NCBI RefSeq assembly: GCF_023898315.1
Contig: NC_064616.1
Span: 530,739,102-530,803,101 of the forward strand
Direction: 5' to 3'
Origin: Schistocerca nitens
Taxonomy: Eukaryota > Arthropoda > Insecta > Orthoptera > Acrididae
DNA length: 64,000 nt
This document shows positions 10,707 through 21,655 of the stretch, one piece after another. Each line of letters begins with the position of its first letter. The first letter of the stretch is position 1. The position numbers and the translations under genes are program-made. A model generated the notes under the pieces. It was given only the letters and a program-made list of their open reading frames with translations, had not been told where the DNA came from and ran no database searches.

Positions 10707-11023
10707 GTTTCGAACTGCTGTTAAGTAAAGTGAAAGATGTGAAGACATTTAAACACCGCAGCTGCGCTACTTCAGTAATCTACTGTTTCAGAAGGATGAT
10801 ACAGAGCCTTTCTCAGGCACAGCGAGTTCCAGGAGTGTAGTGAGTAAATCACAAATTAATTCATATTTGATGTGGTTACTGAAGTTTTATAATGAAATTA
10901 GTTCATCTATGGGAATCAGGGTGCATCAATGTAAAGTCCAAATCTATTATTGTTGTATTTAATAACATCGATTACAGTCACTTCAGTACAGAAAATATAA
11001 CGTAAAACCAGAAAGCAATTACA
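10707..11023. other. Spacer without recognised features
   Basis: About 320 bp with no coding similarity, terminal repeat or direct repeat that I can support, bounded by the solo LTR and the tail of a minus-strand LINE. Confidence 0.4.
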
Positions 11024-12177
11024 TACATCTACATCTACATTTATACTCCGCAAGCCACCCAACGGTGTGTGGCGGAGGGCACTTTACGTGCCACTGTCAT
11101 TACCTCCCTTTCCTGTTCCAGTCGCGTATGGTTCGCGGGAAGAACGACTGTCTGAAAGCCTCCGTGCGCGCTCTAATCTCTCTAATTTTACATTCGTGAT
11201 CTCCTCGGGAGGTATAAGTAGGGGGAAGCAATATATTCGATACCTCATCCAGAAACGCACCCTCTAGAAACCTGGACAGCAAGCTACACCGCGATGCAGA
11301 GCGCCTCTCTTGCAGAGTCTGCCACTTGAGTTTGTTAAACATCTCCGTAACGCTATCACGGTTACCAAATAACCCTGTGACGAAACGCGCCGCTCTTCTT
11401 TGGATATCCTCTATCTCCTCCGTCAACCCGATCTGGTACGGATCCCACACTGATGAGCAATACTCAAGTATAGGTCGAACGAGTGTTTTGTAAGCCACCT
11501 CCTTTGTTGATGGACTACATTTTCTATGTACTCTTCCAATGAATCTCAACCTGGTACCCGCCTTACCAACAATTAATTTTATATGATCATTCCACTTCAA
11601 ATCGTTCCGCACGCATACTCCCAGATATTTTACAGAAGTAACTGCTACCAGTGTTTGTTCCGCTATCATATAATCATACAATAAAGGATCCTTCTTTCTA
11701 TGTATTCGCAATACATTACATTTGTCTATGTTAAGAGTCAGTTGCCACTCCCTGCACCAAGCGCCTATCCGCTGCAGATCTTCTTGCATTTCGCTACAAT
11801 TTTCTAATGCTGCAACTTCTCTGTATACTACAGCATCATCCGCGAAAAGCCGCATGGAACTTCCGACACTATCTACTAGGTCATTTATACATATTGTGAA
11901 AAGCAATGGTCCCATAACACTCCCCTGTTGCACGCCAGAGGTTACTTTAACGTCTGTAGACGTCTCTCCATTGAGAACAACATGCTGTGTTCTGTTTGCT
12001 AAAAACTCTTCAATCCAGCCACACAGCTGGTCTGATATTCCGTAGGCTCTTACTTTGTTTATCAGGCGACAGTGCGGAACTGTATCGAACGCCTTCCGGA
12101 AGTCAAGAAAAATAGCACCTACCTGGGAGCCTGTATCTAATATTTTCTGAGTCTCATGAACAAATAAAGCGAGATAC
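11024..12177 (-). mobile_element. Jockey/CR1-type LINE, 5'-truncated, RT frame open
   Basis: A single open frame on the minus strand (ORF to 11100) encodes the C-terminal half of a reverse transcriptase. In order it contains DFRKAFDTVPH (finger/palm), GVQQGSVMGPLLF, the catalytic box LFADDAVVY with both Asp residues intact, LNIDKCNVLRI, KYLGV, and the thumb and C-terminal region with LRPILEYCSSVWDPYQ and RTIRDWNRKGR at the end. The first about 12 residues of the annotated frame come from flanking DNA; family sequence starts at about 12177, so about two thirds of the element is missing. The 3' end has the GTAGATG tail at 11024-11039 and the usual 'GGCGGAGGGCAC' phrase. Frame preserved over 350 codons implies a younger copy than the one at 7112. 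Confidence 0.85.
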
Positions 12178-12534
12178 AGGTTTATTAAGGGCAAACGAAG
12201 TTTTTCTGCCATGGAACTCCACAGGCATCGCTGAAATATTTGACATACAGTCCTGGCACTTGCTAAGCTAAAGTGTATGATACATTTCTGCCGCCGCTAA
12301 ACGCAACAGTTCCGTTTCCTTTGTACAACTTCACCACACCGCGGCGCTAGTAATGCCGGTTGACACCGCTTGGCAAAGCCCTCGTGTGTGTAAAGGTTGA
12401 GGCATGAGGCGTATATGATCGATATCGCATGCGACGGATCAGTGCGATCCGCTCGTGTCGTGCTTCTGTGGCACCAACAGACACTGGCTGATAGAGCTAT
12501 GTTATGATTCTTGAAGTTTTCCCGACGTAATGAA
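12178..12534. other. Spacer between two retroelements
   Basis: No gene. A minus-strand frame spanning 12297-12635 is open by chance and overlaps the Penelope-like tail described next. Confidence 0.4.
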
Positions 12535-12640
12535 TATTCTATGAGGTTTCGGGATTGCAGCTGGATCATGTTGACTTCTTGCTGCAATATGTCGGCTGGC
12601 AACCGTTCATCCATCTCCAGGTGAATGTCCACCACTGGAA
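12535..12640 (-). mobile_element. Penelope-like element 3' tail fragment
   Basis: On the minus strand this 100-bp piece reads GATGG-TGAACGGTTGCCAGC...TTGCAGC...GTCAACATGATCC..., matching the last part of the plus-strand element at 15839-16375 (there GATGGCTGAATGGTTGCCAGC, then GTCAACATGATCCGGCTG, then CCCGAAACTTCAT). Only the terminal segment of the 3' untranslated part is present, so it is a heavily truncated insertion. Confidence 0.65.
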
Positions 12641-12644
12641 ACTA

Positions 12645-14600
12645 CTAAGTTTTTTATTGTTATTTCATTCCCTCATGCCATATGGCCGGGCGGCGGACTG
12701 GCAGCGGTACAATATTCCGCTCTTCAGCCAAGAATGCTCATAAAAAGGTAAGAAAGGGATAGAAAAACAAAAATTTGAAGATTAATAATGGACAACAAAT
12801 AGGACGAAGAATATATACAGTTTAAAAACACAGTTGCAATGAATTCTTCAACGAAAAACATTGGAGCACTGCACTTTCACTTCACATCTGTAAGACATGC
12901 ACAGGGTGAAAAAGTATTCTGGGCAGAGAGAATATGTTCCATAGAGAAGTTCAGTGGGTGGGGGTGGGGGTGGGGGTAAGGAGATAGGGGTCTGTTAGAT
13001 AAGAGGCGGAGTAGATAGTGGTAATTCAGACATTGGGAAGGACTGAGTGTGAGGAGGAGTAATGGTGTGTGGGGAAGTTAGTGGCACAAAAAGGAAGGGA
13101 TATTAGAGGGTGTAATCGGAGAAGGAGAGAGAAGCCCTGATGTGGAGTGAGGTAGTTAGAGAAGGGTTAAAGTTGGTAGGAGGGATAAATATCAGGATGG
13201 ATCTCACTGTCTGGGAGAGTTAATTAGTTGAAGTTGCGTTGGAATAGGATATGGAACGTGTGGACATGTAGGGACGGACAGATGTTTTGGTGAAGGTGCG
13301 GCAGCATACCAGGGTTGGTGATCAGATGGGAGACAATGAGGTTATTGGGAACTACTTTGCAGGTAGTATAGGAGATATGAAGGTGTTCCATGTTGGTGAT
13401 GAGGGGTGGGAATTTGATGATATTGTAGAAGATCCAGGTGGAGGGAAGGTAAACGAATGTAGAAAGTAAGACAGAGTGCATGGCATTCAACGATTTGGAG
13501 GGCAGAGATCCATGCAACATTTGCATAATGCACCTGGACAGGATGGGTTGGATGAGGGTTTTGTAGGTGAGCTGGTGTAAACTGGTGCCAGCAATCTGGG
13601 TGGCAAAGAGGTTGCGAGAAATTTGGTAGAGGCCAAACACAAACTCACAAGAAATGCACTGCCAACACCCTCTCAGCTGCCAGGATTTAGATCACCGTCG
13701 AGGACCGGAGGGCCCAGTCAGTGCCAGTCAGTCACCCAGTAAGTCAATGAGCCGAGTTACCACCAGTCATAGCCCAGTGGGAGTCACAGTTGCAGTTGCA
13801 GTTAGCTCACCCTCTAGCTCAGAGTCAGGCAGGACATAGCGACCAGAGTAGTGTACATAGCAGACTTGTACTTCACCAGTAGTAAGGCTACCATGGGCTA
13901 TTACAGAAGCGCTTATGCCACAACAGCTGGACTATCTTAAGTTAAGTATCTCTCTGCTTATGTGAATAAAGAATCCTGTCAGTTCATGCATGCAGTTGTG
14001 TTATTGAAAGAGGATACCAGCCACCAAACAACATCCTCTCTTTGTTTCCCATGGTACAAGCCTTCACTGACAACGAGACGACACAAAAGTAGGTGTGGAG
14101 AATAGTGGAGGAGTGTTATCCCGAAGTTTGGCCTGTTAGTAGTTTTAGTTTATTGTGTGCTTTCTGTTGGAAGGTTAGTAGGTGGCGGTTCCACGTTAGT
14201 TGCCAGTCGAGGGATAGCCCAATATATTTTAGTGTGCTATTTAGCTGGATAGGATGGTTGTAAATTTTAAGGCAGAAGTCATGGAGGCAGAAGGTGCGGG
14301 TGGTTCATCTTATAATTATTGCCTGGGTTAGGAGGGGTTGATCTTGAGGAGCCACTGGTTACATCATGAGGTAAACTGATTGACGTGAATTTGGAGGATT
14401 ACTGCAGTGTTGGGCAATGGGCAAGGAAAATTGTGTCATCAGCACACTGAAGGAGATGGGCTGGTGGAAATGGTTTGGGCATATCAGTGGTATAGAGCAG
14501 AGAGGACAGAACCTTGGAGCACACTTTGAACGAGATGGAAGGTATGGGAATTGGTGTTGTTAATAGTGACAATCGATGAGCGATTAGACAGGGAGGATGC
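12645..14600 (-). pseudogene. C-rich Jockey-like LINE, minus strand, decayed and interrupted
   Basis: Counterpart of the plus-strand element at 16385-18917. On the minus strand it preserves, in order, an FADD-box region (FADDT, about 14440), a segment matching the thumb of the other copy (about 14330-14100), then after an insertion FVFGLYQISRNLF... with QPILSRCIMQM and LNAMHSV (13640-13440), and the 3' untranslated region ending near 12645 with GGCTGAAGAGCGG and CCATATGG as in the other copy. The G-rich runs at about 12955-12980 belong to this element and read as C runs on its coding strand. Many stops; no functional ORF. A 447-bp foreign segment (13644-14090) splits it. Confidence 0.72.
13644..14090. 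mobile_element. Unclassified 447-bp insertion in the Jockey-like LINE
   Basis: Comparison with the uninterrupted sister LINE shows an extra block bounded by a 7-bp direct repeat ACACAAA at 13637-13643 and 14091-14097. The insert has CAGTT/GCAGTT micro-repeats (about 13790-13802), a plus-strand AATAAA at about 13966, and no coding region. Size and the AATAAA suggest a solo LTR or a short retroposon, but its ends are not TG...CA and I cannot assign it. Confidence 0.45.
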
Positions 14601-14611
14601 TGGGGACTGCT

Positions 14612-14728
14612 AGCTCACAGTGACTCATAGCAAAAGTTGGCTTGGAGGCGCACGCACATTGTTGACCGTCACAGGGGCTTCCATTATCGAAATCCGCGCC
14701 CTCTGCAGATACCGTTCCATCTGTGGCT
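14612..14728 (-). mobile_element. Penelope-like element 3' untranslated fragment
   Basis: The minus strand shares GAGGGCGCGGATTTCGATA and TTTTGCTAT...CACTGTGA-CTAGC with 16170-16285 of the plus-strand Penelope-like element. Only about 115 bp survives. It sits exactly between the 5' end of the minus-strand Jockey-like LINE and the 5' truncation point of the RTE-type LINE. Confidence 0.65.
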
Positions 14729-14732
14729 AAGC

Positions 14733-15838
14733 ATTCTCTAGCATTTGTAGACTTAGAGAAAGCTTTTGGCAATGTTGATTGGAATACTGGAATACTCTCT
14801 TTCAAATTATACAAGTGGCAGGGGTCAAATACAGGGAGCGAAAGGCTATTTACAATTTGTACAGAAACCAGATGGCAGTTATAAGAGTCGAGGAGCATGA
14901 AAGGGAAGCAGTGATTGGGAAGGGAGTGAGACAGGGTTGTAGCCTCTCCCCGATGTTATTCAATCTGTATATTGAGCAAGCAGTAAAGGAAACAAAAGAA
15001 AAATTCGGAGTAGATGTTAAAATCCATGGAGAAGAAATAAAAAGATTGAGGTTCGCCGATGACATTGTAATTCTGTCAGAGACAGCAAAGGACTTGGAAG
15101 AGCAGTTGAACGGAATGGACAGTGTCTTGAAATGAGGATACAAGATGAACATCAACAAAAGCAAAACGAGGATAATGGAATGTAGTCTAATAAAGTCTGG
15201 TGATGCTGAGGGAATTAAATTAGGAAATGAGACACTTAAAGTAGTAAAGGAGTTTTGCTATTTGGGGAGCAAAATAACTGATGATGGTCGAAGTAGAGAG
15301 GATATATAATGTAGACTGGCAATGACAAGGAAAGCATTTCTGAAGAAGAGAAATTTGTTAACATCGAGTATAGATTTAAGTGTCAGGAAGTCGTTTCTGA
15401 AAGTATTTGTATGGAGTGTAGCCATGTATGGAAGTGAAACATGGACGATAAATAGTTTGGACAAGAAGAGAATAGAAGCTTTCGAAATGTGGCGCTACAG
15501 AAGAATGCTGAAGATTAGATGGGTAGATAACATAACTAATGAGGAGGTACTGAATAGAACTGGGCAGAAGAGGAGTTTGTGGCACAACTTAACAAGAAGA
15601 AGGAACCGGTTGGTATGACATGTTCTGAGGCATCAGGGGATCCCAAATTTAGCATTGGCGGGCAGTGTGGAGGGTGAAAGTCGTAGAGGGAGACCAAGAG
15701 ATGAATACACTAAGCAGATTCAGAAGGATGTAGGTTGCAGTAAGTGCGGGGAGATGAAGAAGCTTGCACAGGATAGAGTAGCATGGAGAGCTGCATCAAA
15801 CCAGTCTCAGGACTGAAGACCACAACAACAACAACAAC
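14733..15838 (+). pseudogene. RTE-type LINE, 5'-truncated, RT C-terminal half
   Basis: Plus-strand frame starts inside the RT at FVDLEKAFGNVDW (about 14737), continues with GVRQGCSLSPMLFNLY, the catalytic box LRFADDIVIL (intact double Asp, about 15050), then GYKMNINKSKT, VKEFCYLGSKITDDG, MYGSETWTI, EAFEMWRYRRMLKI, RRGRPRDEY and a 3' end ...CCACAACAACAACAACAAC at about 15838. In-frame stops at about 15135 and 15308 and 15616 break the ORF. The tail is a short (CAA)n repeat in place of poly-A, which is the diagnostic end for this family; the same tail occurs at 34338-34455. The C-terminal RRMLKI/VLNRTGQKR part is typical of insect RTE-like elements. Confidence 0.82.
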
Positions 15839-16375
15839 GTGGCGAAGCATTGTATTACTACAAGACACTCAATGGATTATTCTGCCACAAAAATCTTGGC
15901 CCCGGCGAGATCCTTTTGGGATTCAGTAGTCAAAGTCTCTGTAGAAATACATCTAGCACAAGATCTCATAAGTCGTGACGGCGGCTTCCAACTGGACAAG
16001 GCTTGGGACCCGATGATCTCTTTAATTTCTTCTAAGAGAAAACGTTTTATTCATAATGACACATCTGGCGACATCTGATGTTTGTTTTTAGCGCCGCGAG
16101 CGCGCCTTCAAACAGAGGGCGTCCATATAGTCTCACCTTTACGCATGCGTCTGCCCGCCACAGGTAGAACAGTATCCCCAGAGGGCGCGGATTTCGATAG
16201 AGGACACTTCTGTGGCGGCCGCCAATGCGCATGCATCTATGCGCCAATTTTTGCTATAAGGCTGACACTGTGAACTAGCTGACACTTACCTAAAGATGGC
16301 TGAATGGTTGCCAGCTGAAATATTGTGGCGAGAAGTCAACATGATCCGGCTGAAATCCCGAAACTTCATATAATG
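15839..16375 (+). pseudogene. Penelope-like element: GIY-YIG-type C terminus plus 3' untranslated tail
   Basis: The plus-strand frame at 15839-16078 ends with the Penelope C-terminal signature SVEIHLAQDLISRDGGFQL followed by AWDPMISLI, which in this family closes the GIY-YIG endonuclease domain. The reverse transcriptase and most of the nuclease are missing. The 3' untranslated part that follows has GAGGGCGCGGATTTCGATA and ends near 16375 with GTCAACATGATCCGGCTG and ACTTCATATAATGAAG. It directly abuts the (CAA)n tail of the RTE-type LINE at 15838. Two other tail pieces of this family lie at 12535 and 14612, and a related C terminus lies at 37666-37900. Confidence 0.75.
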
Positions 16376-16384
16376 AAGAGTTGT

Positions 16385-18917
16385 GTTAGCTCCTATTTTC
16401 CCACCTGTCTGATGTCTTCTCCATTCCTGCTGATCCACATTTTGATTACTCCCTTTTACCCACCTTCCTTGAATGCACTGATATCTCTGTTCCACGGCTC
16501 GCCCAAATTTTCCGGTAGTTGGACCAATTACACCACCTCGGACATAAACACTCCCATCACCGCACAAGACATCACACTCGTCCTCCGTTCCAAACGCAAC
16601 ACTGTCCTTCGTCCCGATGGTGTCACCTACTGCCACCTCAAGGAAGGCCCCCCGCCCTCCACCCTTCCTGGCTGCCCTTGCTATCCTGTACAACATATTC
16701 CTCTCCAAGGCCTTTACCCTGACCTTTGGAAGACTCCTGCTGTTCCCTAAACCCAAGACACCCCCCTCTGACACCTCTTCCTATCGTCCCATCTGCCTTA
16801 CCTCTGTGTTCAGTAAGGTCTTTGAGTCCATTCTCTCCCACTGTATTCATTTCCACCTTAACCAGCACCACCTCCTTACAGTTACCAAGTGTGGCTTCCA
16901 GCCCTCCATCTCAGCTGACGACCAGCTCCTTAATCATATCACTCTTCTTTCCCTCCAACTTAACTCCCGTCTCTCTGCTATCTTTGTTTCCCTCGACCTC
17001 CAGAACGCCTACGACCGTGTCTGGCATCCCAGACTCCTCTTCAAACTCCAGACCTATGCTCCACCCATCAATTTCATCTGTCTCATTGCATCCTTCCTCT
17101 TCTGTTGTCCCTTCTATGTCACTACCCACAATTCCAACTCCTGTATTTTCTATCTCACAGCCAGACTGCCCCAAGTCTCTGTCCTTCCCCTCTCCTCTAT
17201 CTTCTGTATCCTGCCAATATGGTGAAACCTCCCCCACCTGTTCATCTCCTCCAATTTGCTGATGACACCGCTTTCCTGGCCCTTTATACTACCCTTCAAT
17301 TGTCCCAACATAACCTCCAAACTCACCTTGACCAGTTCACCACTTGGTGCAACCAGTGGTTGCTTCGTCTCAACCCCTCCAAGACCCAGGCAATCATCAC
17401 AGGCCACACCACCCCATCCTTCCATGTCCATGATTTCTACCTAACCATTTATGGTTGTCCTATCCACCTCACTCCTATCACAAAATATCCTGGCCTCACC
17501 CTTGACCGCCACATCACCTGGACTCCCCATGTCCTTACAATCCAACACAAAGCCCACAATAGACTCTGCCTCCTGAGACTTCTGTCCAGCCGGACATGGA
17601 GACTGCATCCTTCCACCATGCTTCACATCTACAAATCCTTGATTCACCCCATCCTTTGTTATGCCAGTGTTGCTTGGATTTCCGCCCCTCCCAGACTGTA
17701 TAAAGTCCTCCAAATCCTAGAACGCCATGCACTCTGCCTCATCTTCCGTATCTACCTTCCGTCGTCCCCTACACACATCATGTGTGACCTCATCCCCTTC
17801 CCTCACCTTCTTCTTTTCCTCGAACGCATCTGCACCCTGTACTTCATCTGCCAACTCAATCCCCCCCACCCCCTGTTGTCCCGCTTCCTCTTCACCCCAA
17901 CTGGTTGTTGTGTCTTTATCGTTGTGTCCCGCCCTCTCTCCATCTCCGCACCCTCCACCTCCTTTCCCAAGGCAACTTCCAGCACCTACCCCTCTCGGAT
18001 GATGAGTTTCACCCGGACATCTACCCCTCCTTCCAACTATAACCCCACCTTCCCCCATACTCCTCAGGGCTCCCTTTCCCCTCCCCTTCCCTTCCTCTAA
18101 ATGGTTTACCTCCCTCCTACACACCCTCCCTTTCCCGTTGCCCGTTTCTGTGTCTCTGCACTCCCTTCTGCCTTGGCTTCCCACTTCATCTCCTGCCCCA
18201 CCTGTCTCCTGCCTCTTGGTGCGCCCCCTCCCCTTTTTTCCTCTTCCTCGCACCCCCAGAGTCCCCCCCCCTCCGCACCTTCCTCCCCTCATTTTCCCTC
18301 CTCTCAGGCCTCCCATCCCTAAGCAGGTCCCTACCAGTGGCCGGCCGGAGTGGCCATGCGATTCTAGGCGCTACAGTAGTCTGGAGCCGAGCGACCGCTA
18401 CGGTCGCAGGTTCGAATCCTGCCTGTGGCATGGATGTGTGTGACGTCCTTAGGTTAGTTAGGTTTAATTAGTTCTAAGTTCTAGGCGACTGATGACCTCA
18501 GAAGTTAAGTCGCATAGTGCTCAGAGCCATTTGAACCATTTTTGTCCCTACCAGTGGTTTTTATTCTTCGTGTGTGTTCTGTTGTTTACAGTGGTTCTAA
18601 GTGTCTCTCGCTCCGTGTGTTTTTTATACTGTGCCCGACTTTTAACTTGTGTTTGCCTCCAGTGTATTTTAAGTGTCCCGCAAATTGCCAGGTGTGGTCT
18701 TTTAACTTGATGTTGACTTTTTATCTGTGCCCCGGTGAATGCCCCTGTGTTAGTGTATGTTTTAACTTCCATTATCTCCATTTACTGTGTTTTTATGTCT
18801 TCCTGTTTTCGCCATTTTTATGTATAAGTTACCCTTTCATATTTTTAGTAAAGCCTATTGGCTGAAGAGCGGTGGACTATGCTGCTACCAGCCCTCCCCT
18901 GACCATATGGGAAAGGA
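16385..18917 (+). pseudogene. C-rich Jockey-like LINE, plus strand
   Basis: Two overlapping plus-strand frames form one RT: frame one has YRPICLTSVFSKVFESIL, CGFQPSISADDQLL, VSLDLQNAYDRVWHP (16617-17225); after a frameshift near 17200, frame two has the catalytic box LLQFADDTAFLAL (intact), LRLNPSKTQAII, KYPGLTLDRHITWTPHV, IYKSLIHPILCYASVAW, ILERHALCLIFR, and runs to about 18100. The 3' untranslated region continues to about 18917 (GGCTGAAGAGCGG, then CCATATGG). The coding strand is strikingly C-rich and G-poor. No endonuclease half is present, so it is 5'-truncated. A family-A SINE sits in its 3' untranslated region (18341-18543). Confidence 0.8.
18341..18543 (+). mobile_element. tRNA-derived SINE (family A) with 14-bp target duplication
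   Basis: Flanked by identical GTCCCTACCAGTGG at 18327-18340 and 18544-18557. The head has the A-box region (GAGTGGCC...), the GCGACCGC...GGTCGC hairpin and B box GGTTCGAATCC, and the tail ends CATTTGAACCATTTTT. Relative to the copies at 8134 and 23823 it has an extra few bases in the A-box region (GGCCATGCGATTCTAGG). Inserted into the 3' untranslated region of the Jockey-like LINE. Confidence 0.93.
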
Positions 18918-20162
18918 AAAATTTAGCTCCTATTATTGTTCTGTAGATGGCAGCACCAACCAGAGCACTTCAGAGCAATACTTTACTATGGTACCAAGTG
19001 ACTGGCATTGTCTGCATGACTGCGATTCCCCCCATCTCCCCAAGCATCCAATGATCCAATGGAACCGACATAATAGACCTAGTATTATTCAGGGGCGAGG
19101 GCAAAGAGGCAATTAATCAAAAAGTACTTTGGACATTAGAGACAGCACCAATTAGACGACATATATTAGTCACAACAGATTTTGAATTCTGCCAGCCATT
19201 ACCAACAATCAAGGCTGCTCAAACAATATTTCCAGGAAATTAGACATATAGAGGTTAAAAGAAAGCCCTGGAAAAACAGGAAAAGCAACACATCAAGTAT
19301 AGTAACACAAGGCAACTGAAGCAATGGAACTATGTACAACGACTCTGCAATCCTGTCAAACACAAATTAAAGATAGGAAATCGCAGCCATGGTTCAACAA
19401 GGTGTGTTATGATGAACGGCGGAAGACGCTGTCAGCACTACATTTATCCAAAGCCACAATTCAACACTATGACCTGTGATTATGTGCCAGACAGAAGAGG
19501 TCATACAAAGTACTAATAAAGAAGAAAAAGGCAGATTACATGTCAGATGCCAGATGATGAGCAGAATGCATTCAGACCCATTCTATAGAAAACTAAGGCA
19601 ACCAGCAATAAAAGGATTAGGCGTACACACTTGGGCAACCATTTTTGATGCCATCCTAAACCTTTAACACAAGGAAACGACGAACGAATACAAACAATGG
19701 GAAAAATAGAAATTCAGGTGCCTATAACAATACAAGAAGTGCACCAGTCGATAACAAAAGCAAACAACAAAAAGGTCTCAGGGCCAAACGGTATACTGTA
19801 TACTCGTATACAGAAGACCTTAAAGAATCCTATCACTTGATGGGATAGTACCGGACGGAACTAGACAACAACTGCACGAGCATGGGAAAAATGCCAGAAA
19901 ATGAAGAACTTCGACGATGAAACTCCTTTTCAAAGATAAAGGAGAAACCTTTAATCTTGATTTATACAAAGGAATATCCCTTGAAAACACATCTTTCAAA
20001 ATTTTCATGGAAATATTAACCAGAAGACTTACAGCTGAAGTAGATGTCCAAATAGCAAAAAACCAATTTGGTTCCAGAATAAGAAGAAGAACCCCGCATG
20101 CTCTGAAATGCTTAAAGGAGTTATCACATGACACACCAAGACATCTAGGGAAATAATATTTT

Positions 20163-20393
20163 CAGAATGAGATTTTCACTCTGCAGTGGAGTGTGCGCTG
20201 ATATGAAACTTCCTGGCAGATTAAAACGGTGTGCCGGACCGAGACTCGAACTCGAGACCTTTGCCTTTCGCGGGCAAGTGCTCTACCAACTGAGCTACCC
20301 AAGCACAGCTGGTAGAGCACTTGCCCGCGAAAGGCAAATGTCGCGAGCTCGAGTCTCGGTCCGGCACACCGTTTTAATCTGCCAGGAAGTTTC
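20163..20393. mobile_element. Inverted pair of tRNA-like SINE heads (palindrome)
   Basis: Two arms of about 90 bp (20202-20294 and 20307-20393) are near-perfect inverted copies of one another, separated by about 12 bp. Each arm contains a tRNA-like unit: GTAGCTCAGTTGG-type A box, the stretch CTTGCCCGCGAAAGGCAA, and a B box (GAGTCTCGGTCC region), on the minus strand for the left arm and on the plus strand for the right arm. Flanking AAATAATATTTT (20151-20162) and AAACAATATTTT (20394-20405) look like a 12-bp target duplication with one mismatch. A transcript would fold into a long hairpin, and RNA polymerase III promoters face both ways. Inserted in the LINE at 18920-21995. Confidence 0.8.
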
Positions 20394-21075
20394 AAACAAT
20401 ATTTTGTTTTCTTTATAAATTACAGGAAATCCCTCGACAACATTAACAGGAAAAGACTCTTCTTTTGTCTTCTTTTCCAGTGAGACTGTTAACTGGTGAC
20501 ACACACAAAATAACAAAAGTATTTTCAGACATCGTAAGATACAACCACATCCCAATATCTGATCATATCACACTAGTCATGAATTTTACACAAAGAAATG
20601 AAGTTCTACAAGGAGACTCAGTCACTCCGACACTGTTCACCACACTATTCACGACCACAGACACCACAAAGATCATTATGGACAGCTCAGCTACTTTATG
20701 TGGATGACATGGTAATAGGTTCAAAAGATAGAGGAGCTACAAAGATGGTGCTAAACAGACTCACGCCGTGGGCAGTGGATAGTAACATACAAACAAACCT
20801 CAGTAAAAGCAGACATTTGATTTTAGAAGACGTAGCAAACACTCATCAAAGACACACTTGTCCTTCGAACTGTACCACTAGAAGTAATACCAAAATACAG
20901 ATCTCGCTGTTACTCTGCAAACTACACTGACTCATTCAACACCCATGTGAAAGAAAGAGCAACAACAGCACTAAAAGTAATTTGCATTGTCCAACAGCCT
21001 CAACATCTCTCAATAAAAACCTCAAGGACTCTATTTAATATGGCCATATAGCATCAACAGGCCAACAGCTTTGTC

Positions 21076-21395
21076 AAAGTGGTAACACCGGTTCCCATCA
21101 GATCACAGAAGTTAAGTGTTGTTGGGCTTGGCTAGCACTAGGATTGGTTACCATCCAGGTATGCCGAGCGCTGTTAGCAAACGCGCAGCACTCAGCCCTT
21201 GTACATCCAATTGAGGAGCTACTTGATTGAGAAGCAGCGGTTCCAGTCACGAAAGCTGACAATGACTGGGAGAGCTTTGTTCTGACCACATGCCCCTCCA
21301 CATCTGCATTCAGTGACATCTTCAGGTGAGGGTGACATGGCGGTCGGTCTGCATCGTTGTGCCTTCCGAGGAGTTAGTTAGTCAGTTATAGCCAC
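21076..21395 (+). mobile_element. 5S-rRNA-derived SINE
   Basis: Positions about 21085-21180 align base for base with the 3' two thirds of a 5S rRNA: ACCGGTTCCCATCAGATCAC, GAAGTTAAG, GTTGGGC, GGCTAGCACTAGGATTGG, TACCATCC, then the 3' closing region GCCGAGCGCTGTTAGC. These include the A box and degenerate C box of the internal 5S promoter. A non-5S body follows (about 21181-21395) with GAGGAGCTACTTGATTGAGAAG and CCACATGCCCCTCCACATC. The 5' third of 5S is absent and the C box is mutated, so it is not a functional rRNA gene. No clean target duplication was found. It interrupts the LINE C-terminal region. Confidence 0.8.
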
Positions 21396-21413
21396 AACAG
21401 CAATTCTGGGATC

Positions 21414-21655
21414 TGGGGACTGAGCGAGGTGGCGCAGTGGCTAGCGCACTGGACTCGCATTCAGGAGGACGACGGTTCAATCCCGCGTCCGGCCATGCTG
21501 ATTTAGGTTTTCCGTGATTTCCCTAAATCACTCTAGGCAAATGCTGGGATGGTTCCTTTGAAAGGGCACGGCCGACTTCCTTCCCCGTCCTTCCCTAATC
21601 TGATGAGACCGATGACCTCACTGTCTGGTCTTCTCCCCGAAACAACCCAACCCCG
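21414..21655 (+). mobile_element. tRNA-derived SINE (family B) with target duplication
   Basis: Flanks AATTCTGGGATC (21402-21413) and AATACTGGGATC (21656-21667) form a 12-bp duplication with one mismatch. The head reads GAGGTGGCGCAGTGGCTAGC (A box), CTGGACTCGCATTC, and ACGGTTCAATCCC (B box); the body includes CATGCTGATTTAGGTTTTCC and GGGCACGGCCGACTTCC, ending CCCCGAAACAACCCAACCCC. Same family as 836-1070. Third insertion into the LINE at 18920-21995. Confidence 0.9.

Noticed and set aside
17717..18316. A 199-codon Gly/Arg-rich minus-strand frame
   Set aside because: It is the antisense of the C-rich Jockey-like LINE, where few stop codons occur on the G-rich strand by composition.
21085..21180. 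A functional 5S rRNA gene
   Set aside because: The 5' third is missing, the C-box region is mutated, and it is fused to a SINE body.
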